Shown: positions 35,029 through 46,156 of the stretch, piece after piece
How the letters are laid out: every line of letters starts with the position of its first letter
Numbering within the stretch: the first letter of the stretch is position 1
Assembly: GCA_002914845.1 (NCBI GenBank)
Contig: JXTC01000033.1
Location: forward strand, 1,393,608 to 1,457,607
Length of the DNA: 64,000 bases
Direction of reading: 5' to 3'
Source: Trema orientale
Lineage: Eukaryota > Streptophyta > Magnoliopsida > Rosales > Cannabaceae
Program-made: the position numbers and the translations under genes
Notes under the pieces: generated by a model
Database searches by the model: none
Seen by the model: the letters and a program-made list of their open reading frames with translations, nothing else
Told to the model about the DNA's origin: nothing

Positions 35029-36903
35029 ATGAAGATTGAGGTTGGTTTGGGAGGGGGTGGGGTTTGGAACGATGAAGATAAGGCCATGGTTGCGGCGGTT
35101 CTGGGCACTCGAGCTTTCGATTACTTGATATCGAGCTCTGTTACGAACGAAAACCTGTTAATGGCCGTGGGCAGCGACGAGAATTTGCAGAACAAGCTCT
35201 CGGATCTAGTGGACCGTCCAAACGCGTCGAATTTCAGCTGGAACTACGCGATTTTCTGGCAAATTTCTCGGTCGAAATCGGGAGATTGGGTCTTGGGTTG
35301 GGGGGACGGGTCGTGTCGAGAGCCCAGAGAAGGTGAAGAGTCAGAAGCCACGAGAATGCTCAACCTGAGGCTCGAGGACGAGACCCAGCAGAGAATGAGG
35401 AAAAGGGTTCTTCAGAAGCTCCACAACTTGTTTGGTGGCTCGGATGAGGACAACTATGCTCTTGGTCTGGACCGAGTTACCGATACCGAGATGTTCTTCC
35501 TTGCCTCCATGTATTTCTCGTTCCCTCGTGGGGAAGGTGGCCCTGGTAAGTGTTACGCTTCGGGGAAGCATTTATGGCTCCCGGATGCTTTAAAATCGTC
35601 GTCTGATTACTGTTTTCGGTCGTTTCTTGCTAAATCTGCTGGAATTCAGACCATTGTTTTAGTCCCAACTGAGGTTGGGGTGGTTGAATTGGGTTCAGTG
35701 AGATCTGTGGGTGAGAGCTCAGAGCTTTTGCAGTCAATTAGGTCATTGTTTTCGACACAGTCCTCGCTTATGAGGGTTAGTAAACCCGTGGCCGTGGTTC
35801 CGGTGATGTGTGAGAAGAGAGACGAAAATGTTCATCTTGCTAATTCGGGGATTGTAGAGAGAAGTGAAGGAGTACCCAAGATTTTTGGGCAGGATTTGAA
35901 TGCCGGGAACATTGTTCGGCCTCATTACAGGGAGAAACTCGCCATTAGGAAGTTGGAAGAGAGGCGATGGGATATGTATTCGAACGGGAATGGGAATGGG
36001 ATTGCTTTTTCGAGTCCCCGGAATGGGATTCATGGCTCTAGTTGGCCACACAGTCTTCAGGGTGTGAAACAAGGGGTAAACCCGACTGAAATTTACATTT
36101 CTCAGAGCCCGGGGAGTAATAATATTCAGGAGCTTGTTAATGGAGTGAGGGAAGATTTTCGGCTGAACAATTACCAGCCGCAGAAGCAGGTGCAAATGCA
36201 AATTGACTTCTCAGGGGCTGCTTCAAGGTCTACGGTGATTAACCACAGACCGATTAGCGCCGAGTCTGAGCATTCAGATGTTGAAGCTTCATGCAAGGAA
36301 GAGCGACCAAGCACAGCTGATGAGAGGAGGCCGAGGAAACGGGGGAGGAAGCCTGCGAATGGGCGAGAAGAGCCCCTCAATCATGTCGAGGCTGAGAGGC
36401 AGCGGCGTGAGAAGCTGAACCAGCGGTTTTATGCTTTAAGAGCAGTTGTGCCCAACATATCTAAGATGGACAAAGCCTCCTTGTTGGGAGATGCCATTGC
36501 TTACATTAATGAGCTTCAGGCAAAGGTTAAGGTCATGGAAGCGGAAAGGGAGAAAGTCGGTAGCTGTTCAAGAGATGCAGCATCAGCGGCTATGGAAGCT
36601 AATAACCCAGATATGGAAAATCAGATAAGAGTTCCTGATGTTGATGTTAAGGTTGTCAATGATGAGGTTATAGTTAGAGTAAGCTGCGCTTTGGATTCAC
36701 ATCCTGCATCAAGAGTCATTCAAGCCTTCAAAGAGGCACAAATCACTGTTGTTGAGTCAAAATTCGCTACCATGAATGACACTGTGTTTCATACCTTTGT
36801 AATCAAGTCAGAAGGATCTGAGCAGCTAACCAAGGAAAAGTTGGTTGCAGCATTTTCCCGGGAAGCCAACTCCTTACGGACGTTATCATCAGTTGGTGGT
36901 TGA
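35029..36903 (+). CDS. bHLH13/JAM2-like MYC-type transcription factor
   Basis: Single exon, 624 residues. This matches the Arabidopsis bHLH13/JAM2, bHLH3, bHLH17 group, nuclear proteins that compete with MYC2 at G-boxes, are bound by JAZ proteins and dampen jasmonate responses. Domains: bHLH-MYC N-terminal domain at about 15-215 ([20 protein letters not shown], then GWGDG, then [21 protein letters not shown]), a variable middle, a basic [12 protein letters not shown] stretch, bHLH at about 448-500 with H452, E456 and R460 for G-box contact, a leucine-zipper-like extension, and an ACT-like C-terminus from about 545. Residues [11 protein letters not shown] are also typical. Length is close to the about 590-residue Arabidopsis protein. 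The start is the first ATG that covers the conserved N-terminus. It could equally be the bHLH3 or bHLH17 orthologue. Confidence 0.92.
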   Translation: MKIEVGLGGGGVWNDEDKAMVAAVLGTRAFDYLISSSVTNENLLMAVGSDENLQNKLSDLVDRPNASNFSWNYAIFWQISRSKSGDWVLGWGDGSCREPREGEESEATRMLNLRLEDETQQRMRKRVLQKLHNLFGGSDEDNYALGLDRVTDTEMFFLASMYFSFPRGEGGPGKCYASGKHLWLPDALKSSSDYCFRSFLAKSAGIQTIVLVPTEVGVVELGSVRSVGESSELLQSIRSLFSTQSSLMRVSKPVAVVPVMCEKRDENVHLANSGIVERSEGVPKIFGQDLNAGNIVRPHYREKLAIRKLEERRWDMYSNGNGNGIAFSSPRNGIHGSSWPHSLQGVKQGVNPTEIYISQSPGSNNIQELVNGVREDFRLNNYQPQKQVQMQIDFSGAASRSTVINHRPISAESEHSDVEASCKEERPSTADERRPRKRGRKPANGREEPLNHVEAERQRREKLNQRFYALRAVVPNISKMDKASLLGDAIAYINELQAKVKVMEAEREKVGSCSRDAASAAMEANNPDMENQIRVPDVDVKVVNDEVIVRVSCALDSHPASRVIQAFKEAQITVVESKFATMNDTVFHTFVIKSEGSEQLTKEKLVAAFSREANSLRTLSSVGG

Positions 36904-39303
36904 AGAAGACTTGTTACTAAAGTAGAGCATAGGGATTCTATTGAAGAACTCGTTTAAAAGAAGTTTCTTCAAGAGTTTTTGATATACAGCAGCAGATCCT
37001 AAAAAGGACAGCAGTGTCTGCTAGTAGAAAAATAACTATCTGTTGACCAAGTAGTGCAGCAAATTTTCTGTGATTTGTTTATAGCAATACATAGTTTGTC
37101 GCAAGTATTCTTGCAAGGTGGATGGATCAAGTTTGTAAGTTTAACCTCCTCTTCCATCGATGGGTATGAAGAAGCTGATAAATTTGTTTTGTTTTTTCTT
37201 CCCTTTTTGAAGTGTTAGTTTTTACTGATCTTTTTTGTTCTTTATGTAGTTCTTTGCTTCCTTAGCATTGTTATTACTACTACTATATTCTTTGTGTTGA
37301 ATATCAACTTTACAGCAACTCCTTTGCTGATTGTATTATCTGAGAAACTAAAATGAAGTTCATATATGGATACAATGACTTATTCAATTACTGTTCATGG
37401 CTGGTTTGTCCACAGGTTGCCCATTCCTTTTTTTTTTTTTTTTTCTTCCTTAAAAATTTTTACTTTTTTTTTTTTGTTTTTTTTTTTCGCCTGTTGTTTG
37501 GTTAGATTGTGTTTATCATAGGCTGTAGTTGAAAACGACTTAAATCTTCACCAAAACGTGTTTCTAAGTCAAGAACTGTCTTAGTACCATGAAATGATAT
37601 AGGAAAACTCCGAAAACTTGTGCCGAATAAGCTTTTGTCATTGGATGAAATTTGGTTATATGTCGGTTCAGTGTTGATGGACAAGCCATGCTTGACATTA
37701 TTTCTTTTTTCATAATTGACATAATAATATCTTAGTCATATTCATAGTACTAGTAAAATTGGTAACCGATCTAAACGTTTTTCTCGTTGTTTCTCTCAAG
37801 TTTCAATCATACTGTTTTTCTCTTTTGCCTTTTTTCGACACTAGGTCGCATGTTTTTCATGTGGGCTGCTATAGAGTATGGAGCATTAGTAGAAGTTGGT
37901 GCTTAGATTTATTAGTCTAATTCAAGCAATAAAGATGTGCAAACTTGTACTGGTTTTTTTTTTTTTTCCCACCCTAATAAATGTTAGTCTTCTTGTTAAA
38001 GGAAGGTTTTGGCTTAGGCATGGGGCACATGATAAAAAGGGTCTTGTTCTCAAATTCTAGGCCATCCCTTTCTAACATTTCTTCTTTTGATAAAGTTTTT
38101 CAGGTATCTCAAACCACACTAGCAATGAAAATAAAAAATAAAAAAATTGTTAGGAACTGGAATAGTTACCAATAACCGAAGATCAGTAATGGAATAAAGC
38201 AAGATAAGGGCATTTGTACAAGAATATATTAAGCATCGTACAAGAGTTGTGGTCCAATTGTATCCGCGTTGCCCTTTATTAATGTTGTTTTCAAAAACGT
38301 TTCATGTTTTGGACACCTCTAATTTCAGCCAATGAAGAAGCAAATACGGGAAATCATGTGCTGCATGTGTACCCTTTTGTAAGAGGCTAAAAAGTAAGAC
38401 ACTTTTGACAATTAGGCCATCATAAAGAGCGTGACAAAGGCTAGTATCTATATATACATATCTTTATATGCTTTTATTTATATACTATAATTATATACAC
38501 ATCCTAATCATGCAGATAAACAGTTAGTTAATATGTGTACCTCAAGAAACCCATGTCTAAACGGCGTCGACTTGAAAGTCTTGAGTCTTTTACGTGCTGT
38601 TCAACGCTACCATAGCTAGGCAAAACGCAGATATTTTCAAACTGACTATTGTCGTTTGCGCCCCAAAACGCAAACACGTACGTGAGGTTTCAATTTCATG
38701 CCCACCACGAAAAGTGGTGCTTTATTTCTTTAATTTATTATTATATTCTTTTGGTATCACATTTCTAGTTTGGTTTTGTTGAAAAATGGAAAATTGCTGA
38801 ATCATATGAGATACAAATAGAGTGACGGCAAGTTTGAGCACGCTTTTGGCATTTTGCTAATTTTATGGACATTTTGTTCTATCGATCATTTTTGAAGCTT
38901 CTTTCCGCCTTTTGTAGGTGCTGAAAATTGAATACCCACATGGTAGGGAATGACCCCATTTTTGAAGGCTCCGTTCTGCTTTTGGCGTTTTCCGGAAGAC
39001 CCATGTGGAAGGACACACGGATGAGTCTGTACTCTCTAGTTAACAAGAAAAAAATTGTACTAACATCAAATTGCGCGTAAACTAGCAAAAATATTATTAC
39101 TATTTACTAGAGAGCGTATAAATTACTTAATATGATGTTGAAACAATATCAAATCAAATATTAATTAAATCATACTCCGTGTCGAGGTATATTATATAGA
39201 CAATCTACCTCATGATGGATATATATACTACACGAAAATTTTATATCGGTACGTTATCCTCTGTCTTATAACCAGAAGAAAGATAAACGAATAAAAAAGA
39301 CTC
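36904..39303. other. Spacer after the bHLH gene
   Basis: The first about 400 bp probably hold the 3' UTR. Long T runs lie near 37430-37490 and 37955-37970. No further gene, RNA or complete transposon recognised. Confidence 0.5.
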
Positions 39304-39307
39304 CAAG

Positions 39308-39666
39308 GGGCCGTTTGTTTCGCCCATTCCATTCCATTGGAATGGAAAATTCATTTGAATGGGTGTTTATTTCAACAATTCTAAATTTTCCATTCAAATG
39401 GTCTTTTGGAATGAGTGTTTGTTTTAACAATTTAGTTTTTCCATTCAAATGGTTCATCAGTCACATCAACTATTTGAATGGATTTTTGTGTCTTGGATAA
39501 GAATGGAGGGAAAGAGGTATTTTTGAATGGTCCATTCCAATACTCCCATTCTAATTATAACTCATTCCACTATTTTTTCCATTCAAATGTCTTCCATTCC
39601 AATTATAACCCATTCCATAATTTCCATTCAAATACACACATTCAAATAGGCGAACCAAACGGGGCC
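39308..39666. mobile_element. MITE with GGGCCGTTTG ends
   Basis: About 360 bp. The left end GGGCCGTTTGTTTCGCC is matched in inverse at the right by GGCGAACCAAACGGGGCC. CAAG on each side (39304-39307, 39667-39670) may be the target duplication. The interior is built of many CATTCC / CATTCAAATG words in both orientations. No transposase. The superfamily is uncertain because the duplication is short and ambiguous. Confidence 0.65.
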
Positions 39667-39802
39667 CAAGTTTACATGATTTTACATTGCCATTGTTTAT
39701 ACACTAAGAGAAGCTTGGTGGGTTGTAAGCACACTCCTTCGTGCAAGAGTCGTGCGGATTCTAATTATAGTCATTAATGTATGGTCTGAGCATATAGATA
39801 AT

Positions 39803-40033
39803 GAGAAAAGGACATGGATAGGACTAATTTGGACGAAAATGTCTTTTTGTGTATTTTTTAAAAATGATATTTTTAAAAATGTGAAAGACGTCTTGATTTA
39901 ATGTATGAGTTTTTTGACTATGAAAAAATATAGGTCAAAACGTCATTTAACACTCTTAAAAATATCACTTTTAGTAAAATACACAAAAAAAAAAAAAATT
40001 GGCCCTAATTAGTCCTATACATGTCATTTTCTC
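39803..40033. mobile_element. Mutator-type MITE (231 bp)
   Basis: A 10-bp duplication TATAGATAAT occurs at 39793-39802 and 40034-40043. The left end GAGAAAAGGACATGGATAGG is the inverse of the right end (CCTATACATGTCATTTTCTC) with two mismatches. Inverted similarity continues inward (TGTGTATTTT near 39850 and AAAATACACA near 39977). A 9-11-bp duplication points to the Mutator superfamily. Confidence 0.85.
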
Positions 40034-40043
40034 TATAGATAAT

Positions 40044-41666
40044 CCATTTGAGCCACAGCCGTTACAGTGTGGTCAGGGCATTATATATACAAGACGGAAT
40101 CATACATTACATGGAGAGCTACACTTATCAACTCTAAGAGCCCTTTTCTTAAATGAAAAAAAATAAATAAATAAAATATTGTTTGGCAGTGGGACAAAGA
40201 AAACCCATATTTTAACTGAAGTCTCCTGGTAGTGTGTACAGCACAAATTCAACAGTCAACACATGCACATGATTAGTTCACAGGAGATAGGATCTAACAA
40301 GGAATATTTAAAAAATTGGGTTTGTCCAGATATTTCAGGAACTGAAAGTATCTGACCAGTTTTTAACGTTCCCAAATTTGGGTTTGGTAAAGCACGTTTC
40401 AGGCACCCATTATAGAAAATCTAAGCCCTTATATAATCGACTCAAATTTCCAATGATTAATACCTAAAATAGAATAAGGTCACTACCCTGCATTTCAGCC
40501 TAAGCAAACTTATAATTTCTTTTCCTTGTCCAAAAAAAAAAAAAAAAAAAACTGAGAAATAATAAATTGAAAATTATTACCTCGTTTACCAGCAGATAAA
40601 AGTATCCAGCTGAATGACTGCCCAAAGAAGAAAAATTTGTTTAGCAGCATTAAATTGAGTGCTAGTGAGTTATATTGGATAATCATTGAGTGCTAGACCT
40701 AGTGGTTGGTAAAGGGCGATCAATACTGTTCAGCTTCAGTACCTACTCATAGTCTTCCCTTTACAAATCAGCATATAAATGCTAAAAAGAAACTAACAAC
40801 ATATATGGGAGGCACTATGCAATCTCACCATATCTAAATCTAACCCCTCCAAAAATAAATAAATAAATAAAAGGAGTAACGCTAGAGATATTTGATTTTT
40901 ACACAAAATAAAAACTTACATAAAATAATGTGACATGATTTAAAATAACACATAGTAACTTTGATTTTGTGATTTACAAGTATAAATATGAAAAAAAATA
41001 AATAATTAGAAACACAGCCCAATATCACCAAGCGAAGCTAATAAATTGGAACAAGCTAGAGCTTCTAATTTTTCTTTTTTCCTCTCTTGAGAATAAAAAA
41101 TAAAAAAAATTATAAGATCGGTTTGAGTTGGCCCTTAATGTAATCCAATTGTTATTTTTGTATTTTACAATTTTTTTTCCCCTTGAGAAACTAGTACTAC
41201 AACTGTGAAGCAGCTAGCGACTTGACAAACACTAGATACTAGTTCGTAATACCAACCCCACAACCGTGAAGCAGCGACTTGAGAACCAAAAATTTATTAT
41301 AAGTAACACTCTTATTTATTTATTGAAAAAGAAATATATTTTAATTAGGCACAATAATGCTTTGCTTAATTACAAGAACAAGTCCGCGGTATTAAGCTTG
41401 GCCTCAGCACAATTATTGTTTTTGATGAAATAAAAATGGCCATTCTCTGGGGCACGTCTAAAATCATAAACTTATTTATTAGCTTCAATCTAAAGCAGCT
41501 TCAGCTCCACAGGACCACAATTTTGTTCTTAAGAAAAAATATATTTAACTTCTCATAAGCACTGTACCTAATGAGAGAAATTTTTTGACCATTTATGGTT
41601 ATTCTTTTTTTTTCCCCCCTAAAAAGTAAATGGTAATAGGTCTCGCAAAATAGGTTCATGGACTAA
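40044..41666. other. Spacer upstream of DMS3, no gene seen
   Basis: AT-rich with A runs (for example 40530-40550). No coding signal found. Confidence 0.5.
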
Positions 41667-41707
41667 TGGGCCGTGGCCCATGGGTTTGGGATACTTCAGT
41701 TGGGCTC
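41667..41707 (+). promoter_or_regulatory. Site II-like TGGGCC motifs
   Basis: The palindrome TGGGCCGTGGCCCA (41667-41680), followed by TTGGGCT near 41700, matches the TGGGCY motif bound by TCP-type factors in many plant promoters. It lies about 400 bp upstream of the proposed DMS3 ATG, ahead of a CT repeat at about 41900-41922. Confidence 0.45.
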
Positions 41708-42078
41708 CTTCGAAAGAGCGCGTGTGTGCCACGTTCCATGGGAGGTGAGAGAAGTGAGAGTGTGGAACTCATAGTCTATCTGGGCAAGCATCGCAAACAT
41801 TGGGACCGACGGACGGGACACCCATCATTATGGCACTATTGGAATTTATCCGATCTAGACCGTAGCTTTATAAGTACCCGACAGAATTCGCCACGCGCCT
41901 CTCTCTCTCTCTCTCTCTCTCACATACGTAAACAGCATCAAATTTTTCATTAAAATTACGAATCTACCACTGACGTTTGAACATTTGAACAACACAGACA
42001 GAAGTCAAGAGAGAAAAAAAGGGCTCTCTCTACTCGAAACAAGAGAGCTGAGCGGTGAGGACACAAGAATCAGCGGCC

Positions 42079-45000
42079 ATGTCCAAACTTAACCCAAACC
42101 CTCCAGTAATTTTCCCTTCTTTCTCTTTTGACCTTCATTTTTATAAATCAAGTTTCTATTTTTTTTTTGTTAGAATTTTTTTATGCATTATTTCTAATTC
42201 GTATGAGATGGATATTATTTCAATAGCATATAAAGAATAGTGAAAGAAATAAAAATAAACTAATAGGACATACTTGGGTATGTTAAGATTTGAAATGCCA
42301 TGAAGTTTCTATCCTGGATTTTGGATTTTGTGGTCTCTCCATACTCGTTCCTGTTTTAATTATTGAAACGGGAATGTTGAACTAGGTAATGTGGAGTATG
42401 TGACCTATAAGTTGCAACAAATGCATGCACCAAATTGGTAACTTGGGTTTTTCAAGTGAGAGACTTGCTCTTGATTGTGTGGTTATAAGTAGTTGCATGT
42501 GAACAAAATTGGGTACAAGAATCTAGTATCCTTACTCCCTAATATTGTGAATGTAGTATTACCAGTTTGATGATTATTTGTGGTTATTGTGCCTATCGAT
42601 GAGATGCACGGTGTGTTGAAATGGGGAAATCAGGCAACTGTTTGCTGCAAGAACTTTCGACGTTTTAAACGGGCAACAATGAATTCACTTGCGGTTAATT
42701 TTGTTTTGGCAGATGTAGCTAGGTTTTGAAGACAATTAGAGATCCACTGTGACATGATCTAAGATTAATTCAGTAGATTACCCACATTTTATCCATATCA
42801 AAGAACTTTAGTGGCCTTGTACTGTCTTTCTCAAAGCCTCCTGAGAGCTCGATTTGTCTTCTATTTACAGCTAAAAAACTGACTCAGGGGGGAAAACAGG
42901 ATATGAATCATTTATTCAAATGCCTATAATTGGCAAATTTCATCCTTTTCATGATTGTGCTGTTATATGCTAGTGACATAAAGAAGAATATAGCAACTTT
43001 TGTTCAAAATATCTCATGTTCATATAGATCTGATAGTTGTTGTACTGGTGTCTGCAGGAACTTAAGAATTTCTTTTGAGTCCTACTTTCTGGTTAAACTT
43101 ATTATTCATTCATTACCTTATTTCAGCAATGCGTTTACCTTCAGGACAATTTGCATAGCTTGGAGACTATAAATAAGCGACATGAGGACAATCTTAAATT
43201 TCTCACAACTCAGGCAAATCACTTGGATGAATCGATACTTGATCTGCAAGGTCTAATAACTGCTCAATGATGCAGACTTTGTAATGAAATATATATATAT
43301 ATATATATATTTTATAATTTTCCATCTTGCTAAATCTACATGGCTCGAAGTGTTAATAGAGCCAAAATATCGCTGGAATTTAGTGCTTTTGTCTATCTTG
43401 TCTTACTAGACTATGTTACCATCAAATTCTTCTTTGCCAAACTTGTATTCAGTGAGCCTCGGAAAGTATCATTCGGCGAACGGAGCTGGAACAGCAAGTG
43501 AAAGTGGCACATCTTGCACCGAAGAGGAAACAGTGGAAAGGATACTGAAGCTAGAAAACTCTGCAGCTGGCTTATTATGCTGGCTAAATTCTCATCACAC
43601 GACTCAAGGGTTAGATTTGGGATTTACCAAGGATGTCTTGGGTATTGTTGCTACTCTTGCCAGAGTTGAAGATGATAATCTTAGCAGGTTAGCATTTTTC
43701 ATTGGCCTCTTCTTTCTTCTAACCAGTGAAGAATGTAGTGAACCAGGGCCAGATTCAGAATTTTACAAATATTTTTCTTCCAGCTCTTTGTTAGATGTTG
43801 GCCCAAAATAAAATAATGGATGTTCGTCCAAAATAAATGATTCACCACAAGGGATAAGTAAGCCTTTTTTTTTATTACTTGAGGAAAGATTGCTAACTGA
43901 CTTGCTTCTCTGCTGTTATGAGCTAGGCTTTTGTCAGAGTACTTGGGAATGGAGACCATGCTAGCTGTTGTTTGCAGAACATACGAAGGAGTTAAGGCTT
44001 TGGAGAGGTACGATAAAGAGGGCAATATAAAGAGTAGCTCGACGGAAACTTGTCTACATGGGATTGGATCTTCTGTGGGCAAAAAAATTAGCGGGCGCTT
44101 TCTTGTCATATGCCTTGAAGATTTGAGGCAAGTACTTAGTCTAATGCTTTTGTCGGAATTATTGTACCTGTGATGTGAAATGAAATTAGTGATATCTTAG
44201 GGTACATTTGGTATAGGATTCGAATCTTATTCTTCAAATCCAGAAACAGCTTTTATATAGAAAGTTAGAAGGATAAATGTTTTATCTTTCCAATTTTCTA
44301 CATGAAAGCTGTTTCTGGATTTGAAGAATAGGATTCGAATCCTGTACTAAACGCGCCTTTATTTTTTTGTTTTCAGACAATATGCTGGTGAATTTGTCGC
44401 TGATGATCCACAAAGGAAACTTGCTATTCCAAAGCCAAAATTACCAAATGGGGAGTGCCCTAACGGGTTTCTTGACTATGCAGTGAACTTGATCAATTTG
44501 GACAGTAGAAACCTGTCTTTTGTCACAACCAATGGACAAGGTCTTAGGGAGACTCTCTTCTACAGCCTCTTCGCTCGGCTGCAAATCTACAAAACCAGAG
44601 TTGAGATGTTACAGGCTCTCTCATGCATAACTAATGGAGCCCTCTCTTTAGATGGTGGGATGATTAGAAAGTCAGGTGTATTCTCCCTCGGAAGTCGGTT
44701 AGTTTAAGACATACAAATACAATATTCCAAAACGTTCGTGTCTTTCGTTTTTTTTTTTTTTTTAAATAAAAAAATAAAAAAAAATAAAGGTGCCCTTTCG
44801 TTTCTACTGAGTGTTTCTAACAGTTTCCAATCCGCCTGTTATTCTCTGTCGATTCACCTCTTTGATAGGTACTTTTTCCTTTATGTCGTTCGCAAATGCG
44901 TTGTTCTAGCACCTGAATTTTGTTTCTCTACTTGGTATTCAGGAAAGATGTAGAGGTGAAGTTTCCTGTGGTGGCCTCAGGTGAATCTGTACCTGCAGAC

Positions 45001-45123
45001 TACATTAAATCTGAAGATATGATCCGGATGATGAAATGGGAACGTACTAATATGGCTGGGGATATGAGAAGAGAACAAGAGTTACTGGAGTGTGCTAAAG
45101 CCAACTTCAAAGGACAAGCATGA
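42079..45123 (+). CDS. DMS3: DMS3-like SMC-hinge protein of RNA-directed DNA methylation
   Basis: DMS3 is the hinge-domain protein of the DDR complex (DRD1, DMS3, RDM1) that helps RNA polymerase V act in RNA-directed DNA methylation. Proposed exons: 42079-42105, 43127-43250, 43453-43687, 43927-44127, 44377-44697, 44943-45123, together 362 codons in phase. Family landmarks: HEDNLKFL in exon 2, [78 protein letters not shown]-type [16 protein letters not shown]. Intron 4 has a GC donor (GAG/GCAAGT) and holds a MITE. Arabidopsis DMS3 is about 420 residues; here the N-terminus is short and the 27-nt exon 1 is a weak call. The C-terminus ends at FKGQA, while the overlapping frame continues family-like sequence, suggesting a frameshift. 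Confidence 0.85.
42106..43126 (+). other. First intron of the DMS3-like gene (tentative)
   Basis: About 1 kb between the tentative first exon and the well-supported second exon. An extra N-terminal exon could lie here; I could not place one with confidence. Confidence 0.4.
44200..44357. mobile_element. Foldback MITE in DMS3 intron 4
   Basis: About 158 bp, almost entirely an inverted repeat. The left arm GGGTACATTTGGTATAGGAT... is mirrored at the right, including ATTCGAATC and CTTCAAATCCAGAAACAGCT and their complements. TTA precedes it and TTT(A) follows, compatible with a degraded 3-bp TTA duplication of PIF/Harbinger-type elements. It sits about 20 bp before the acceptor of exon 5. Confidence 0.8.
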
Positions 45124-46156
45124 TTTTGTGATTTTCTTAAGCATGTGCAGCCTGGATAACAGAAAAACTGGAACTATGCAATGAAATTCCAATGACATTT
45201 TACTTCTTTCTCCCGTAAAGGTTTTACATTTACGTATCTGATGTAAGCTTGTTGCTTTCACAAATTGATATCATCACTCCGTCCATCCAAAATCAAATTA
45301 CAGCAAAAAGATTCCTAATTCAGTGAAACAGTACAGATGTAAGTGAAATATTTTACATAACGCTAAGCTGAGTTCATCTTGATTTGGTTAGAACTTGGTC
45401 CACACTGGCGTCCTAATAAACTTACTAAAGTAAATTTTAATTGGGCACAATAATCATAATCATCGACTATTATAAACAATTATGTCATTTATATCCACAT
45501 TTTCCAGGCTTTGAAACCCTTGTCCTGTCTTTCCTGGCATTTTTTCAGTGTCTAACCAAATGGCTTGCTCACTTGCCTTGCAAGAGTATTCACCTTTACA
45601 ATAATTGCAATTTGCAAATTGCTTCAACCTTCAGGTACTTGGTCCCCCGGCATCGTTTCTTCTAGGTTCAATTTTGAAATGCTTCAACACTAAATATCTT
45701 CGTTGTGTTCTACCTCCAACGACATGGGCAGGATTATTCCAACTCCAACTAGCCGAGTATGGACAGCCACGGGGACCGCCCAAAAACTGGGAAGAGACAA
45801 CTGAAGGTTACTCACTAGCTTTAACATCGCCATCAACTCCCAATTCATCAGAATCAAGGTTCTCAAGATCCACATTCTTAGGTTCAGTTTACTAAATATA
45901 TATATATATATATAAACAAGATACAATTAGGAACTGTAATAAGGTTAGTAACTCTTAACAAATGAATCACTAACGATTAGTAACCTGAAATTTTGGGACT
46001 GAGTACAAGAGGGTGACTGTGAGGGGAAAAAGAAAAATTGAGTAAGGAGAACTAATGAAGGGCATTTCAATTATCAGAAAAGCTATGGGCCTATTCGAAA
46101 TAGCTTTTGCCTTCTCTTTTTAAAAAAGCAAAAACAAGACTTATGCATCTAGTAAA
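45124..46156. other. Spacer between convergent genes
   Basis: Lies between the 3' ends of the DMS3-like gene (plus) and the PC4-gag gene (minus). Contains an AT repeat near 45895-45915. A stretch at 45815-45890 reads on the minus strand as PKNVDLENLDSDELG and then a stop; it looks protein-like but has no partner exon that I can see. Confidence 0.45.
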
